64,000 bases of DNA from DASWZN01 sp963841635 (GCA_963841635.1 CAWJDO010000002.1:3596001-3660000); one strand, 5' to 3'. Shown: positions 35,701 through 43,648, counted from the stretch's first letter. Numbers and translations: made by a program. Notes: generated by a model from the letters alone, not told the origin.

Positions 35701-36673
35701 CGTGGTGCCGAAAGGCCCGCTGCCTTACCTCACGCTGTGGCCCACCGGGCAGCCCAAGCCGCAGGTCTCGACATTGAATTCCTTCCAGGGCACCGTGGTG
35801 GCCAATGCGGCGATCGTTCCGGCGGGCACGAACGGCTCGGTGAGCGTTTTCGCCTACAGTGGCACCGACGTGATCCTGGATATCAACGGCTACTTCACAG
35901 CGTCAACCAGCGCGGGTTCCTTCTCGTTCTATCCTGCATCGCCTTGCCGCATTGCCGATACGCGCAACCCTAACGGCCCCTTCGGCGGGCCCGGCATTGG
36001 GGCGGGCACGAGCAGGGACTTCGCGGTGCCGTCCGCCAGTTGCGGCATTCCCTCTACCGCGCAGGCCTATGCGCTCAATGTCACCGCGGTGCCCCCCGGC
36101 TATCTCGGGTATCTCACCGCCTGGCCCACCGGACAGGCCAAGCCCAACGTCTCCACGCTCAATTCCTGGACCGGCAAAATAGTAGCCAATGCCGCCATCG
36201 TGCCCGTCGGGACCAACGAATCGGTCTCGGTTTTCGTGAGCGATCCGAGCAATGTGATCCTCGATATCAACGGTTACTTCGGCGCCGCCGGCGGCCCGGG
36301 CGCGCTGTCCTTCTACCCGGTCACGCCCTGCCGGATCGCGGACACGCGCAACGCCGACGGCCCCTTCGGAGGCCCGGTCGTGGCGTCCGGCACGTCGCGC
36401 TCCTTCACCATTCCGGCCAGCGGTTGCTCGATCCCCTCGACGGCCGCCGCTTATTCGCTCAACGTGACCGTGGTGCCCAGTGGCCCGCTCTACTATCTGA
36501 CGACGTGGCCGGCGGGCGCGGCGCAACCCGGCGTCTCTACGCTGAACTCCTTTGATGGCACGGTGGTGGCGAACGCGGCCATAGTACCGGCGGGCGCCAA
36601 CGGCGCGATCAGCGTTTATGCCGCGGGCGAGACGCACGTGATTCTGGATATCAACGGATATTTCGCGCCGTAG
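32795..36673 (+). CDS. Secreted GH44-like glycoside hydrolase with three C-terminal repeat modules
   Basis: About 1292 residues from ATG 32795 with a signal peptide. The N-terminal 530 or so match GH44 endoglucanases/xyloglucanases: VNTLTDRHAISPYIYGGAYP, VVRWGGNATTNYNW, YDMDNEVDIWGGTHRDMHPD with acid/base candidate E262, and LAITEWSAEFAG with nucleophile candidate E434. The usual Pro after the first Glu is Val. Ig/FnIII-like modules (about 560-920) follow, then three repeats of about 125 residues, each running from CRI/LVDTRN and GPFGGP through LNVTVVP and STLNSF to VILDINGYF. It is probably surface-bound and acts on plant beta-glucans. Confidence 0.85.
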   Translation: MRFSIRTVLGVSFSIGVLLCQSGGRSALPLPRSLAAPVPAVETRTPPAPAVGVPAASTAIAVTVNTLTDRHAISPYIYGGAYPNTASDITDSGMTVVRWGGNATTNYNWQTQTSNSANDWWFSDYSYSELGTPDSAQFVRDTIAAGSNPLMTMSMVDWVSKGSSANGTGNGQLYSFSVSKYGAQCSTRPDNGNAGNGVKSDCQTNVTGNDPHDAYVPLLDTATTPCPASFSPCTGFANRQDWTAALAAAFGSAQHFYDMDNEVDIWGGTHRDMHPDPTGYEEWRDVYLKQARNVKTWDPAAVRLGPVSCCWWFYWNGANAGDKAAHGNNDLLPWWLNEVSWHDQIDGTRSVDLFDIHAYPDGPDTSGMTTAQKQTLAASIYRDWWDPTYVSQGGAINQIYATSLQPNRTIPFRIPRMRAMVNAIYPGTPLAITEWSAEFAGTSDFSTALADADAYGILGRERVQLATRWVAPVATNPNYQALKLYRNYDGNHSTFGTTSVSATHNADPNLFSVYASLAPSGSALKMMVVNKDPANSAQVTFSLNNFTPTTVTSYTLSQTSPGSITASTSQAWNATQTFQPYTATLLVVNGSLPSTPAAEWELNPDAIQVSAGGSVTLAPRIVSGSGTVALLTAQFDSGSVCTQHGGSINITTPQLPGAIAVSPGSVSGFCHFTVTGQDGSGVTETQGGWIVVGNPAATLVNSTTAASGAAGAQATLSATMTPGYAISSPVCANAPCGPSYASGASVLFTVDAGSLSGGVYPATAGLRQIAKAGANGVASVQLTLPAASTTVHVTAEGPYALGHPVIQFTETVQGSGTPPPAPVLTSPANGATAVASPVTLSWQASTGATSYNVYFGTTSTPPLATQTSATSYAAGAVNPGTLYYWSVSAVNSSGSTPSANWSFQTSGSSGGGTALQFVPVTPCRLVDTRNASGPFGGPTLGVAGTRDFAIPQSVCGIPAGAQAYSLNVTVVPKGPLPYLTLWPTGQPKPQVSTLNSFQGTVVANAAIVPAGTNGSVSVFAYSGTDVILDINGYFTASTSAGSFSFYPASPCRIADTRNPNGPFGGPGIGAGTSRDFAVPSASCGIPSTAQAYALNVTAVPPGYLGYLTAWPTGQAKPNVSTLNSWTGKIVANAAIVPVGTNESVSVFVSDPSNVILDINGYFGAAGGPGALSFYPVTPCRIADTRNADGPFGGPVVASGTSRSFTIPASGCSIPSTAAAYSLNVTVVPSGPLYYLTTWPAGAAQPGVSTLNSFDGTVVANAAIVPAGANGAISVYAAGETHVILDINGYFAP

Positions 36674-36686
36674 GGCGAATGCTACT

Positions 36687-36752
36687 CGCCCGTCGCTCGT
36701 CGCCGCGAAGCACACGGTGTCGCGACGAGCGACGTGCAACAAGCGACGGGCG
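36687..36752. repeat. Nested inverted repeat, family C copy
   Basis: Inner arms CGTCGCTCGTCG (36691-36702) and CGACGAGCGACG (36723-36734) are perfectly complementary. Overlapping outer arms CGCCCGTCGCT (36687-36697) and AGCGACGGGCG (36742-36752) also pair, so two alternative hairpins are possible. It starts 14 bp after the GH44 stop and may act as a terminator. A relative lies at 51284-51417. Confidence 0.8.
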
Positions 36753-36756
36753 CCGT

Positions 36757-36786
36757 TTGACACCGCTCGTCCCCCATTGGTAAGCT
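36757..36786 (+). promoter_or_regulatory. Likely sigma-70 promoter of the rplM operon
   Basis: TTGACA at 36757-36762 and TAAGCT at 36781-36786 are separated by 18 bp and lie about 40 bp before rplM. Confidence 0.6.
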
Positions 36787-36823
36787 AAGGTTTTCAAAGA
36801 CGAAGGAGCAGACCAGTCTGTCC

Positions 36824-37261
36824 ATGAATACCCCATTTCCGACGGAGAAGGAGATCGAGCGCGCCTGGCATGTTTTGGACGCCGAGAACGTCCCCCTGGG
36901 CCGCCTCGCCAGCCGGGCAGCTATGCTCCTGATGGGCAAGCACAAAGCCATTTTTACCCCGTTTCTCGATACGGGGGACCACGTCATCGTCCTGAACGCC
37001 GCCAAGGTGCGGCTCACCGGGCGCAAAGAAGACCAAAAACTGTATCGCCGTCATAGCGGATATCCGGGCGGGCTGGTCGAAGTGGCCGCGAAGAAGGTGC
37101 GCGCCACGCGTCCGGCAAAGCTGGTCGAGGACGCCGTCGAGGGCATGCTGCCCAAGACCAAACTCGGCAAGCACATGATCCGGAAGCTGCGGGTTTACGC
37201 GGGTGACAAGCATCCGCACCAGGCGCAGAAGCCGGTGGCGATGACACTGACCAACATTTGA
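36824..37261 (+). CDS. rplM: 50S ribosomal protein L13
   Basis: 145 residues matching L13: WHVLDAENVPLGRLASRAAM, HVIVLNAAKVRLTGRKEDQK, YRRHSGYPGGL and MLPKTKLGKHMIRKLRVYAG. L13 is an early 23S rRNA assembly protein. A GGAG lies about 15 bases before the ATG, longer than usual. rpsI follows after 14 bp, the standard rplM-rpsI pairing. Confidence 0.97.
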   Translation: MNTPFPTEKEIERAWHVLDAENVPLGRLASRAAMLLMGKHKAIFTPFLDTGDHVIVLNAAKVRLTGRKEDQKLYRRHSGYPGGLVEVAAKKVRATRPAKLVEDAVEGMLPKTKLGKHMIRKLRVYAGDKHPHQAQKPVAMTLTNI

Positions 37262-37275
37262 GAGAGGATTTCTGA

Positions 37276-37671
37276 GTGGCAGCTCAAGTTCAACATCTAG
37301 GCACGGGCCGGAGAAAGCGTTCGGTGGCCCGTGTGTTTTTGCGGCCGGGCAAGGGGCAGATCACGGTCAATAGCCGGTCGTTTGAAGAGTACTTCGTCAC
37401 CGAAGCGTGCCGTACCGCGGTGCGGCAGCCGCTGCTGGCCACCGAGACGGCCGACCGTTTCGACGTTCTGGTTTTGACCGATGGCGGAGGAATGGTGGGA
37501 CAGGCCGGCGCCTGCAAGCTGGGTATCGCCCGCGCGCTGGTCGAGTTCAATGCGGAACTGAGGCCCCGGCTGAAGGCGGCCGGGCTGCTCACGCGCGATC
37601 CCCGCAAGCACGAGCGGAAGAAGTACGGCCAGAAGGGCGCGCGCAAGCGGTTCCAGTTCTCCAAGCGGTAA
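37276..37671 (+). CDS. rpsI: 30S ribosomal protein S9
   Basis: 131 residues from a GTG start. Conserved S9 parts: LGTGRRKRSVARVFLRPGKG, VNSRSFEEYF, GGGMVGQAGACKLGIARAL and the C-terminal tail ERKKYGQKGARKRFQFSKR, which reaches the P-site tRNA. Stop TAA overlaps an ATG (TAATG) that opens a short frame of 44 codons to 37805 before rpsB; its reality is doubtful. Confidence 0.97.
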   Translation: MAAQVQHLGTGRRKRSVARVFLRPGKGQITVNSRSFEEYFVTEACRTAVRQPLLATETADRFDVLVLTDGGGMVGQAGACKLGIARALVEFNAELRPRLKAAGLLTRDPRKHERKKYGQKGARKRFQFSKR

Positions 37672-37823
37672 TGAGTGGCGCGAAGGGCAGTTCCATGGCG
37701 CTTCGCGCGTCGCAGTTCTTTCCCTATCCCGGGCGCGGGCAAATCTCGCTTTGGACCGCCGGCGCCTCGGGCAACCGTGGGACCAGCTACAGCTCGTCCT
37801 CGTAACCCTGAACAGGAGGAAGT

Positions 37824-38738
37824 TTGCCGTCAATTTCGATGAAAGAATTGCTCGAAGCAGGCGTTCACTTCGGGCACCAGACCAAGCGCTGGAATCCGAA
37901 GATGAAAGAGTACATCTTCGGCGAACGCAATGGCATTTACATCATCGACCTTCAAAAGACGCTGAAGCTTTTCAAAGAGGCCATGCGCTTTGTGGGCGAG
38001 ATGTCTTCTCAAGGCAAGATCGTGTTGTTTGTGGGGACCAAGCGGCAGGCACAGGAGGCCATCTCCGAGGAAGCCACCCGCTGCGGAATGTACTATGTGA
38101 ACCAGCGCTGGCTGGGCGGTCTTCTCACCAATCACGTCACCATTCAGAAATCGATCAAGCGCCTCAAGGAACTTGACCTGCTGGCCACCGAAAGCGCGTA
38201 CGCCGGCCGCTCGAAGAAGGAAATCACGCGCCTGGAGCGCGAGCGCAAGCACCTGCAGCAATACCTGGCAGGCATCAAAGAGATGCCGGGGCTGCCGGAT
38301 TATCTCTGCGTCATCGACTCCAACAAGGAAGAGATCGCGGTGCGCGAAGCGCGCAAGCTCGGGATTCCTGTGGTGGCCGTGGTGGACACCAATTGCGATC
38401 CCGACATGGTGGATCTGCCCATTCCGGGCAATGACGACGCGCTGCGCGCCATCCGGCTGTTCTCGAGCAAGATCGCGGATGCGGTGATCGAGGGCAAGGC
38501 GCTCGCGACCGAGCAGGAGTTCGCGGCCGAGAAGATCGTCACCGATGAGACGCCGCTCGAGGAAATCCCCGAGTACACGCAGTACGTCGACCCTCGCTAC
38601 GCCGATCAGCTCATGAGCGAGAGCATCCCGGACGAAGATCTGCCGTCGATGTCGCTACCCCGCAAGGGACCGGCGATCGAGAGCGGCGAGGATGCGGCCC
38701 GCGCGGCCGAACCCGCCGTACGCGAGGAGCGTTCGTAG
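37824..38738 (+). CDS. rpsB: 30S ribosomal protein S2
   Basis: 304 residues from a TTG start. AGGAGG at 37814-37819 and the family N-terminus (PSISMKELLEAGVHFGHQTK) fix this unusual start. Other S2 signatures: WNPKMKEYIFGERNGIYIID, FVGTKRQAQEAI, YYVNQRWLGGLLTN and IAVREARKLGIPVVAVVDTN. The C-terminus is about 50-60 residues longer than E. coli S2, Glu/Pro-rich. The 150 bp leader after rpsI could hold an S2 autoregulatory site, but none was identified. Confidence 0.96.
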   Translation: MPSISMKELLEAGVHFGHQTKRWNPKMKEYIFGERNGIYIIDLQKTLKLFKEAMRFVGEMSSQGKIVLFVGTKRQAQEAISEEATRCGMYYVNQRWLGGLLTNHVTIQKSIKRLKELDLLATESAYAGRSKKEITRLERERKHLQQYLAGIKEMPGLPDYLCVIDSNKEEIAVREARKLGIPVVAVVDTNCDPDMVDLPIPGNDDALRAIRLFSSKIADAVIEGKALATEQEFAAEKIVTDETPLEEIPEYTQYVDPRYADQLMSESIPDEDLPSMSLPRKGPAIESGEDAARAAEPAVREERS

Positions 38739-38744
38739 GACGGT

Positions 38745-38776
38745 GTGGCAAGGCAGGCGGAAACGCCTGCCCCACT
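38745..38776 (+). repeat. Hairpin between rpsB and tsf
   Basis: GGCAGGCG and CGCCTGCC pair around an AAA/GAAA loop, flanked by GTGG and CCAC. It starts 7 bp after the rpsB stop and shares its CCTGCCCCAC end with the family A repeats. It may act as an attenuator or an RNA-stabilising element. Confidence 0.6.
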
Positions 38777-38813
38777 GCGGCAACATTCATACTTTTGGGA
38801 TGGTATATAGACT

Positions 38814-39428
38814 ATGGCGGAAATTACCGCGCAGTTAGTGAAACAGCTCCGCGAGCGCACCGGCGCGGGCATGATGGAATGCAAGAGCGCGTTGACGGAA
38901 GCCCAGGGCGACCTGGGCGAGGCGGAAACCGTGCTGCGCAAACGCGGCATCGCCTCGGCGGCCAAGAAGGCCACGCGCGCTACCCGGCAGGGTCTCATCG
39001 CCAGCTACATCCACCCGGGCTCGCAGCTCGGCGTGCTGGTTGAGGTCAATTGCGAGTCCGACTTCGTTGCGCGCACGGAAGAGTTCCAGCAGCTGGTGCA
39101 CGACATCGCGATGCAGGTGGCCGCGGCAGATCCGCAGTTCATCCGCCGGGAAGACGTCACCGAGGACGTGCTCGCCAAAGAGCGCGACATTCAAAAGGCG
39201 CGCGCGCTGGCCGAAGGCAAGCCGGAGAAGATCGCCGATAAGATCGTCGAAGGCCGCATGAGCAAGTTCTACGAGGAGATCTGTCTTCTCGATCAGCCCT
39301 TCATCAAAGAGAACACGCTCACGATCGGGCAGCTGATCGCGACTAAGATCGCCAAGACTGGCGAGAACATCACCGTGGCGCGCTTCATCCGCTTCAAGTT
39401 GGGCGAGCGCGACCAGGCCGGGGAATAG
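38814..39428 (+). CDS. tsf: Elongation factor Ts
   Basis: 204 residues, the short EF-Ts type. The N-terminal UBA-like module has LVKQLRERTGAGMMECKSAL and the core has VEVNCESDFVARTEEFQQLV with the TDFV-like motif that displaces GDP from EF-Tu. LLDQPFIKENTLTIGQLIA is the conserved C-terminal region. It follows rpsB as in most bacteria. Confidence 0.96.
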   Translation: MAEITAQLVKQLRERTGAGMMECKSALTEAQGDLGEAETVLRKRGIASAAKKATRATRQGLIASYIHPGSQLGVLVEVNCESDFVARTEEFQQLVHDIAMQVAAADPQFIRREDVTEDVLAKERDIQKARALAEGKPEKIADKIVEGRMSKFYEEICLLDQPFIKENTLTIGQLIATKIAKTGENITVARFIRFKLGERDQAGE

Positions 39429-39444
39429 CCCCGCGAGAGGGTTC

Positions 39445-40155
39445 GTGGCCACTTACGACCGCATCCTGCTGAAGCTCAGCGGCCAGGCGCTCGCCGGCCA
39501 GGGCAGTTTCGGGATCGATCCGGAGAGGGTGCGCGGCCTCGCCAGCGAGATCGCCGAGGTGGCGCAAGCCGGCATCCAGATAGGCGTGGTTGTCGGGGGC
39601 GGCAATTTCTTCCGGGGCGTGGCCGCCGCCGCCAAAACGATGGACCGCGTGACGGCGGACCACATGGGCATGCTGGCGACGGTCATCAATTCGCTGGCGC
39701 TCCAGGACGCCCTCGAACAGCAGGGCGTTCCTACCCGCGTGATGACCGCCATCGAAATGCGGCAGGTCGCGGAGCCCTACATCCGGCGGCGCGCGATGCG
39801 GCACCTGGAGAAGGGCCGGGTGGTTGTCTTCGCCGCGGGCACTTCGAATCCGTATTTCTCCACCGACACGGCGGCCACGCTGCGCGCGCTCGAGATCCGG
39901 GCGCAGGTCATCGCCAAGGGCACGCGCGTGGACGGGGTCTATGACCGCGATCCCCTGCTCTCTCCACAGGACGCCGTGCGCTATCGCGAGATCTCCTACT
40001 CGGACGTGCTGGCGAAGGCGCTGGGAGTGGTGGACGCTACCGCGGTGGCCATGTGCCGCGAGAACCACCTGCCCATGATCGTCTTCGACCTCAACGTCCC
40101 CGGCAACATTATGCGAATATCGATGGGGGAGCCGGTAGGCACCCTGATTCACTGA
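39445..40155 (+). CDS. pyrH: UMP kinase
   Basis: 236 residues from GTG 39445. Amino-acid-kinase family motifs: RILLKLSGQALAGQGSFGID, VVVGGGNFFRG, VTADHMGMLATVINSLALQD, and AAGTSNPYFSTDTAATLRAL. The hexameric enzyme phosphorylates UMP to UDP. It sits 16 bp after tsf and directly before frr, the classic order. Confidence 0.96.
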   Translation: MATYDRILLKLSGQALAGQGSFGIDPERVRGLASEIAEVAQAGIQIGVVVGGGNFFRGVAAAAKTMDRVTADHMGMLATVINSLALQDALEQQGVPTRVMTAIEMRQVAEPYIRRRAMRHLEKGRVVVFAAGTSNPYFSTDTAATLRALEIRAQVIAKGTRVDGVYDRDPLLSPQDAVRYREISYSDVLAKALGVVDATAVAMCRENHLPMIVFDLNVPGNIMRISMGEPVGTLIH

Positions 40156-40170
40156 TTCGTGGGGAGTCAT

Positions 40171-40773
40171 ATGAAACCAGGACAGTCCGCAGTACCTCCG
40201 CAGACGTTCCAGACCGTACGAGAAGCCGAGGCCAGCGGCAAAACGCGCATGGAAAAGGTCCTCTCGGACCTGCAGCACGCGCTGGCGACCATCCGTACGG
40301 GGCGGGCTTCGATCAGCCTGCTCGACCCCATCCGCATCGACTATTACGGCACGCCGACGCCGCTGAACCAGGCGGCGACCCTGCACGTGCCCGAGCCGTC
40401 GCTGATCACGGTGCAGCCGTGGGACGTTTCTCAGATCGGCATCATCGAGAAGGCCATCCGCGCCGCCGACCTGGGCCTGAACCCTTCGAATGACGGAAAG
40501 CTGATCCGGGTCCCGATCCCCGCCTTGACAGAGGAGCGCCGCAAGGAACTGGTCAAACACCTCCACGGCGTGGCCGAAGACCACCGCGTGAGCATCCGCA
40601 ACATCCGGCGCGACGTCAACGAATCTCTGAAGAAGCTCCTCAAGGACAAACTGATCAGCGAAGACGACGAGCGCCGCGCCATCGACGAGGTGCAGAAGCT
40701 CACAGACGCCCACATGCTGAAAGTTGACCAGGCAGCCAAGGCCAAAGAGAAAGAAGTGATGGAGCTGAGGTAG
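40171..40773 (+). CDS. frr: Ribosome recycling factor
   Basis: About 200 residues from ATG 40171 (GGGGAG about five bases upstream). RRF signatures: LQHALATIRTGRASISLLD, YYGTPTPLNQAATLHVPEPS, IEKAIRAADLGLNPSNDGK, and RIPIPALTEERRKELVKHLH-like helix. It is about 15 residues longer than usual at the N-terminus (PGQSAVPPQTFQTVR), so a later start is possible. It splits post-termination ribosomes with EF-G. Confidence 0.95.
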   Translation: MKPGQSAVPPQTFQTVREAEASGKTRMEKVLSDLQHALATIRTGRASISLLDPIRIDYYGTPTPLNQAATLHVPEPSLITVQPWDVSQIGIIEKAIRAADLGLNPSNDGKLIRVPIPALTEERRKELVKHLHGVAEDHRVSIRNIRRDVNESLKKLLKDKLISEDDERRAIDEVQKLTDAHMLKVDQAAKAKEKEVMELR

Positions 40774-40781
40774 TTCTCGGC

Positions 40782-41363
40782 GTGCGCCGGATCTGTGTCT
40801 TCTGCGGTTCCAGTTTCGGGGCGCGGCCCGAATACCGCCAGGCCGCCGCGCAGGTGGGCGCGCTCCTGGCCCGCAAGGGGGTGGGCCTGGTCTACGGCGG
40901 CAGCAACGTAGGCCTCATGAGCGTGGTGGCGGACACGGTCCTGGCCGGTGGCGGCGACGTGATCGGCGTCATCCCGGACGCGCTGGTGGCGAAAGAGGTG
41001 GCGCACCGTGGACTGGCCGACCTTCGCGTGGTGAGCTCGATGCATGAACGCAAGGCGCTCATGGCCGAGCTGTCGAGCGCGTTCCTTGCGCTTCCGGGGG
41101 GCTTCGGCACACTGGAAGAGTTCATCGAGGCCGTGACGTGGTCCCAGCTCGGCCTGCACCGTAAGCAGTGCGGGCTGCTGAACGTCTGCGGCTACTATGA
41201 CCACCTGCTGGCGCTGCTCGATCACGGTGTCGAAGAGCAGCTGCTTCGGCCCGAGAACCGCGCGCTGGTTCTGGCCGAGACCGATCCCGAAACCTTGATC
41301 GACAAGCTGCTCAGCCACCAGCCGCCTTACCTGGAGAAGTGGATCGGCCGGGCGCAGGCGTAG
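40782..41363 (+). CDS. LOG-family nucleotide 5'-monophosphate phosphoribohydrolase
   Basis: 193 residues from GTG 40782, 8 bp after frr. ICVFCGSSFGARPEYRQAA at the start, VYGGSNVGLMSVVAD, SSMHERKALMAELSSAF and the catalytic PGGFGTLEEFIEAVTWSQLG define the LOG (lysine-decarboxylase-like) family. Plant and bacterial LOG enzymes release free cytokinins or other bases from nucleoside monophosphates. Its position at the end of the translation operon suggests co-expression, perhaps a housekeeping nucleotide salvage role. Confidence 0.92.
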   Translation: MRRICVFCGSSFGARPEYRQAAAQVGALLARKGVGLVYGGSNVGLMSVVADTVLAGGGDVIGVIPDALVAKEVAHRGLADLRVVSSMHERKALMAELSSAFLALPGGFGTLEEFIEAVTWSQLGLHRKQCGLLNVCGYYDHLLALLDHGVEEQLLRPENRALVLAETDPETLIDKLLSHQPPYLEKWIGRAQA

Positions 41364-41378
41364 GATTGTCCAGAGGGC

Positions 41379-41440
41379 AAACCTTGGGACAGGCACCAAT
41401 TTCGCAAAGACGGCGAAATTGGGATCCAGTCCACGGTTTG
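41379..41440. terminator. Bidirectional stem-loop between convergent genes
   Basis: CCAATTTCGC (41396-41405) and GCGAAATTGG (41413-41422) form a perfect 10 bp stem with a 7-base loop. CAAACC and GGTTTG further out extend the structure. It lies between the LOG gene stop and the convergent SUMF1-fusion stop. There is no T-tract, so it may be a repeat element acting as a terminator. Confidence 0.65.
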
Positions 41441-41444
41441 CGGA

Positions 41445-43616
41445 TCACTCCGCGTCCATGACGCAGCGGAAGCTTAGCGTGCCGGCCCTGTCCTTCGAGG
41501 GCGCCATCAGCAGGTACTTGCCGTGCTCGGTGAGCTTGTAGGCTTGCGGAAAATACCAGATTGAGTTTTGCGGCTGGTAGAAGCTGCCGCCTCGCAGCAC
41601 GGCCGCTCGTGTGTGTTCGTCGATGTACTCGTCGGTCCACTGCCACACGTTGCCAGTGAGATCCTCCACGCCGAAGGGGCTCTTCCCTCGCGGATGGGCG
41701 TCCACCGCGCTCGGAGACGGCAGATCGCGTCCTTTGTACGGCGCCGGAACCGCCGCATCGTCCCACTGATTGCCCCAGGGATACAAGCGGCCGTCGGTCC
41801 CCTGCGCCGCGTACTGCCATTCCCACTCGTGAGGCAGCCGCCTCCCCGCCCACTGCGCGTAGGCCCGGGCGTCCTCGAGCGAAACCCAGGTCACCGGGAC
41901 ATTCTCCTCGCCGGATCGAGGCGCTCCATCGGCCCAGCGGCGGAGGAAATTGTGGTCGTCGGCCGGATGGTAATGCGTCGCGTCCAGGAACTGCTTGAAC
42001 TGGGCGTTGGTGACCGGATACCGGTCCATGAAGAACGCGTGAATCGCCATGCGGTGACGATGCCCGCGGCGCGGGGAGTCTTCCCAGGGATACTGCACGT
42101 CGAGACCGGTCATATTGGTGCCCTCGATTTCGATGCCCGATACATTGAAATCGAACTCGCCCCCGGGAATGCGAACCATCCCCGGCGGCGCGGCGGCGGC
42201 CTGAGCGGTGGCGGCGATCGGGACCAGTTGCTGCGGCAGGAACGCCCACTCCTGGGAGTACGACTGCAGAGGTTTGGCCGCCCATGCGCGCATCTGAGCC
42301 AGCACCGTGTCGAGCCCTTCAACCGTCGTCCCGCTTTCGATCGCGAGCAGCGCTCCGTAGCCGCGCGGTTCCAGGCTCAGCCGGATCACGGCTCGATCGC
42401 CCTCAATCCTGGGCGTTACTTCCACGCCGTTCCACAGGTCGTAGTAGCGCCGTCCGGACACGTGCGCGACGGAGATCACGTCTTCGGCGACATCGAACTC
42501 GTTCCGGTTGACGACCGTCCAAAGAGTCCGCCCGCCGCCTGGAAACCTACTCGCGAAGACGCCGTACCGCAGCGTGGGCACGTGCGGCATCCAGTCCATG
42601 CTCACCGGCAAATCGGGGAACGCGCGATAGATGTGGGCGATGCGGCGAAGGGCCTCGGCATCGCGAGGCGTCATCTGGTTCCAGATGCCCCAGATGTTCT
42701 CCCAGCTTTCGAAGCCCGCGCCATTGAAAAACGCGGCCTGCAGGTTGTCGGTGTGGTTGCGCGCCCAGCGGTCGCAGACGTTGACCATGTGGCGCGGCTC
42801 GAGCCACTTCAACTTACTCACCATCGGGACGAAGGGATAGCTCCAGTAGCCCCAGCTCTGATTGTTGTAGGCCAGCATGCCGTCTTCCTGCGGCGCGCCT
42901 TCGGGCTCGAGCGCCAGGGGATGACCGGTCGCGTCCGAGGCCGCACGGTAGGCCCGCGGCAGGCCATTGAAGGTGTCGCCGTTCACGCCATCCGCGCCGA
43001 TCTCGGCCATCAGCTTCGCGGTGGCTTCCCAATACGGCACGCCGACATCGCGCGTGCCATTGTCCCAGGGCATGGTGGGAAAGAGGACCCGCACGCCGCG
43101 GCGGTGGAAGTCCTCCACCATCTGCCGAAGCGCCGGAATCCCGCCCGGCAGGTCTCGCACCAGGTCCCACTGATTCCGGTTGTCGATTCCTATGTTGGGA
43201 TAGACCGGCCAGAGCAGAACGCTATCAATGCCGCCGTACCGCTTATCCAGGTCGTCCAGAAACCGGCCGACCGTGTACCGCCGCTCGACCGCGTCGTAGA
43301 AGTACCGCTCCTCCACCATGGCCTGGGGCTGAACGAAGTCGCGCTGGGTCCACAGCAGCTCCGGCCGGCGGCGGTACTCGGAATCGTCATAGCCCATCCG
43401 GATGCGCTGCTCGTTGCGCCAGGCGCGAAGATCTTCCTGCCAGCGCGGGAACGCGGCCGCGGAGTCGCGGCGCCAGTTGGTCATTTCCGAATACCAGTCC
43501 TGCCCGGCGCCGCCTTGCGCGGGGCCAGGAATCTGGCTTCCCTGCGGCTGAATCGGCGACACCTGAGCGAGCGCCAGCGAACAATACGCGAGTGGGATGA
43601 AGGCGAGTCTTCTCAT
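41445..43616 (-). CDS. Exported TIM-barrel-like protein fused to a SUMF1/FGE-type domain
   Basis: About 723 residues from ATG 43616 with a signal peptide (RRLAFIPLAYCSLALAQ). The first 450 residues resemble a glycoside-hydrolase-type barrel: SVLLWPVYPNIGIDNRNQW, GVRVLFPTMPWDNGTR, GADGVNGDTFNGLPRAY and LALEPEGAP, with Asp/Glu at strand ends, then a small beta domain. Residues 485-720 form a SUMF1 domain: MVRIPGGEFDFNV, FFMDRYPVTNAQFKQFLDAT, VTWVSLEDARAYAQWAGRRL, PHEWEWQYAAQG, DLTGNVWQWTDEY. The formylglycine-generating Cys pair is not evident. It probably acts on or binds a surface glycan. Confidence 0.75.
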   Translation of the reverse strand: MRRLAFIPLAYCSLALAQVSPIQPQGSQIPGPAQGGAGQDWYSEMTNWRRDSAAAFPRWQEDLRAWRNEQRIRMGYDDSEYRRRPELLWTQRDFVQPQAMVEERYFYDAVERRYTVGRFLDDLDKRYGGIDSVLLWPVYPNIGIDNRNQWDLVRDLPGGIPALRQMVEDFHRRGVRVLFPTMPWDNGTRDVGVPYWEATAKLMAEIGADGVNGDTFNGLPRAYRAASDATGHPLALEPEGAPQEDGMLAYNNQSWGYWSYPFVPMVSKLKWLEPRHMVNVCDRWARNHTDNLQAAFFNGAGFESWENIWGIWNQMTPRDAEALRRIAHIYRAFPDLPVSMDWMPHVPTLRYGVFASRFPGGGRTLWTVVNRNEFDVAEDVISVAHVSGRRYYDLWNGVEVTPRIEGDRAVIRLSLEPRGYGALLAIESGTTVEGLDTVLAQMRAWAAKPLQSYSQEWAFLPQQLVPIAATAQAAAAPPGMVRIPGGEFDFNVSGIEIEGTNMTGLDVQYPWEDSPRRGHRHRMAIHAFFMDRYPVTNAQFKQFLDATHYHPADDHNFLRRWADGAPRSGEENVPVTWVSLEDARAYAQWAGRRLPHEWEWQYAAQGTDGRLYPWGNQWDDAAVPAPYKGRDLPSPSAVDAHPRGKSPFGVEDLTGNVWQWTDEYIDEHTRAAVLRGGSFYQPQNSIWYFPQAYKLTEHGKYLLMAPSKDRAGTLSFRCVMDAE

Positions 43617-43648
43617 TTTCCGTCCCCAATGATACACTAGCGCTCGCT

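Noticed and set aside
41568..43640. 690-codon plus-strand frame opposite the SUMF1 fusion
   Set aside because: The minus strand has clear SUMF1 motifs and a signal peptide; the plus translation has none.
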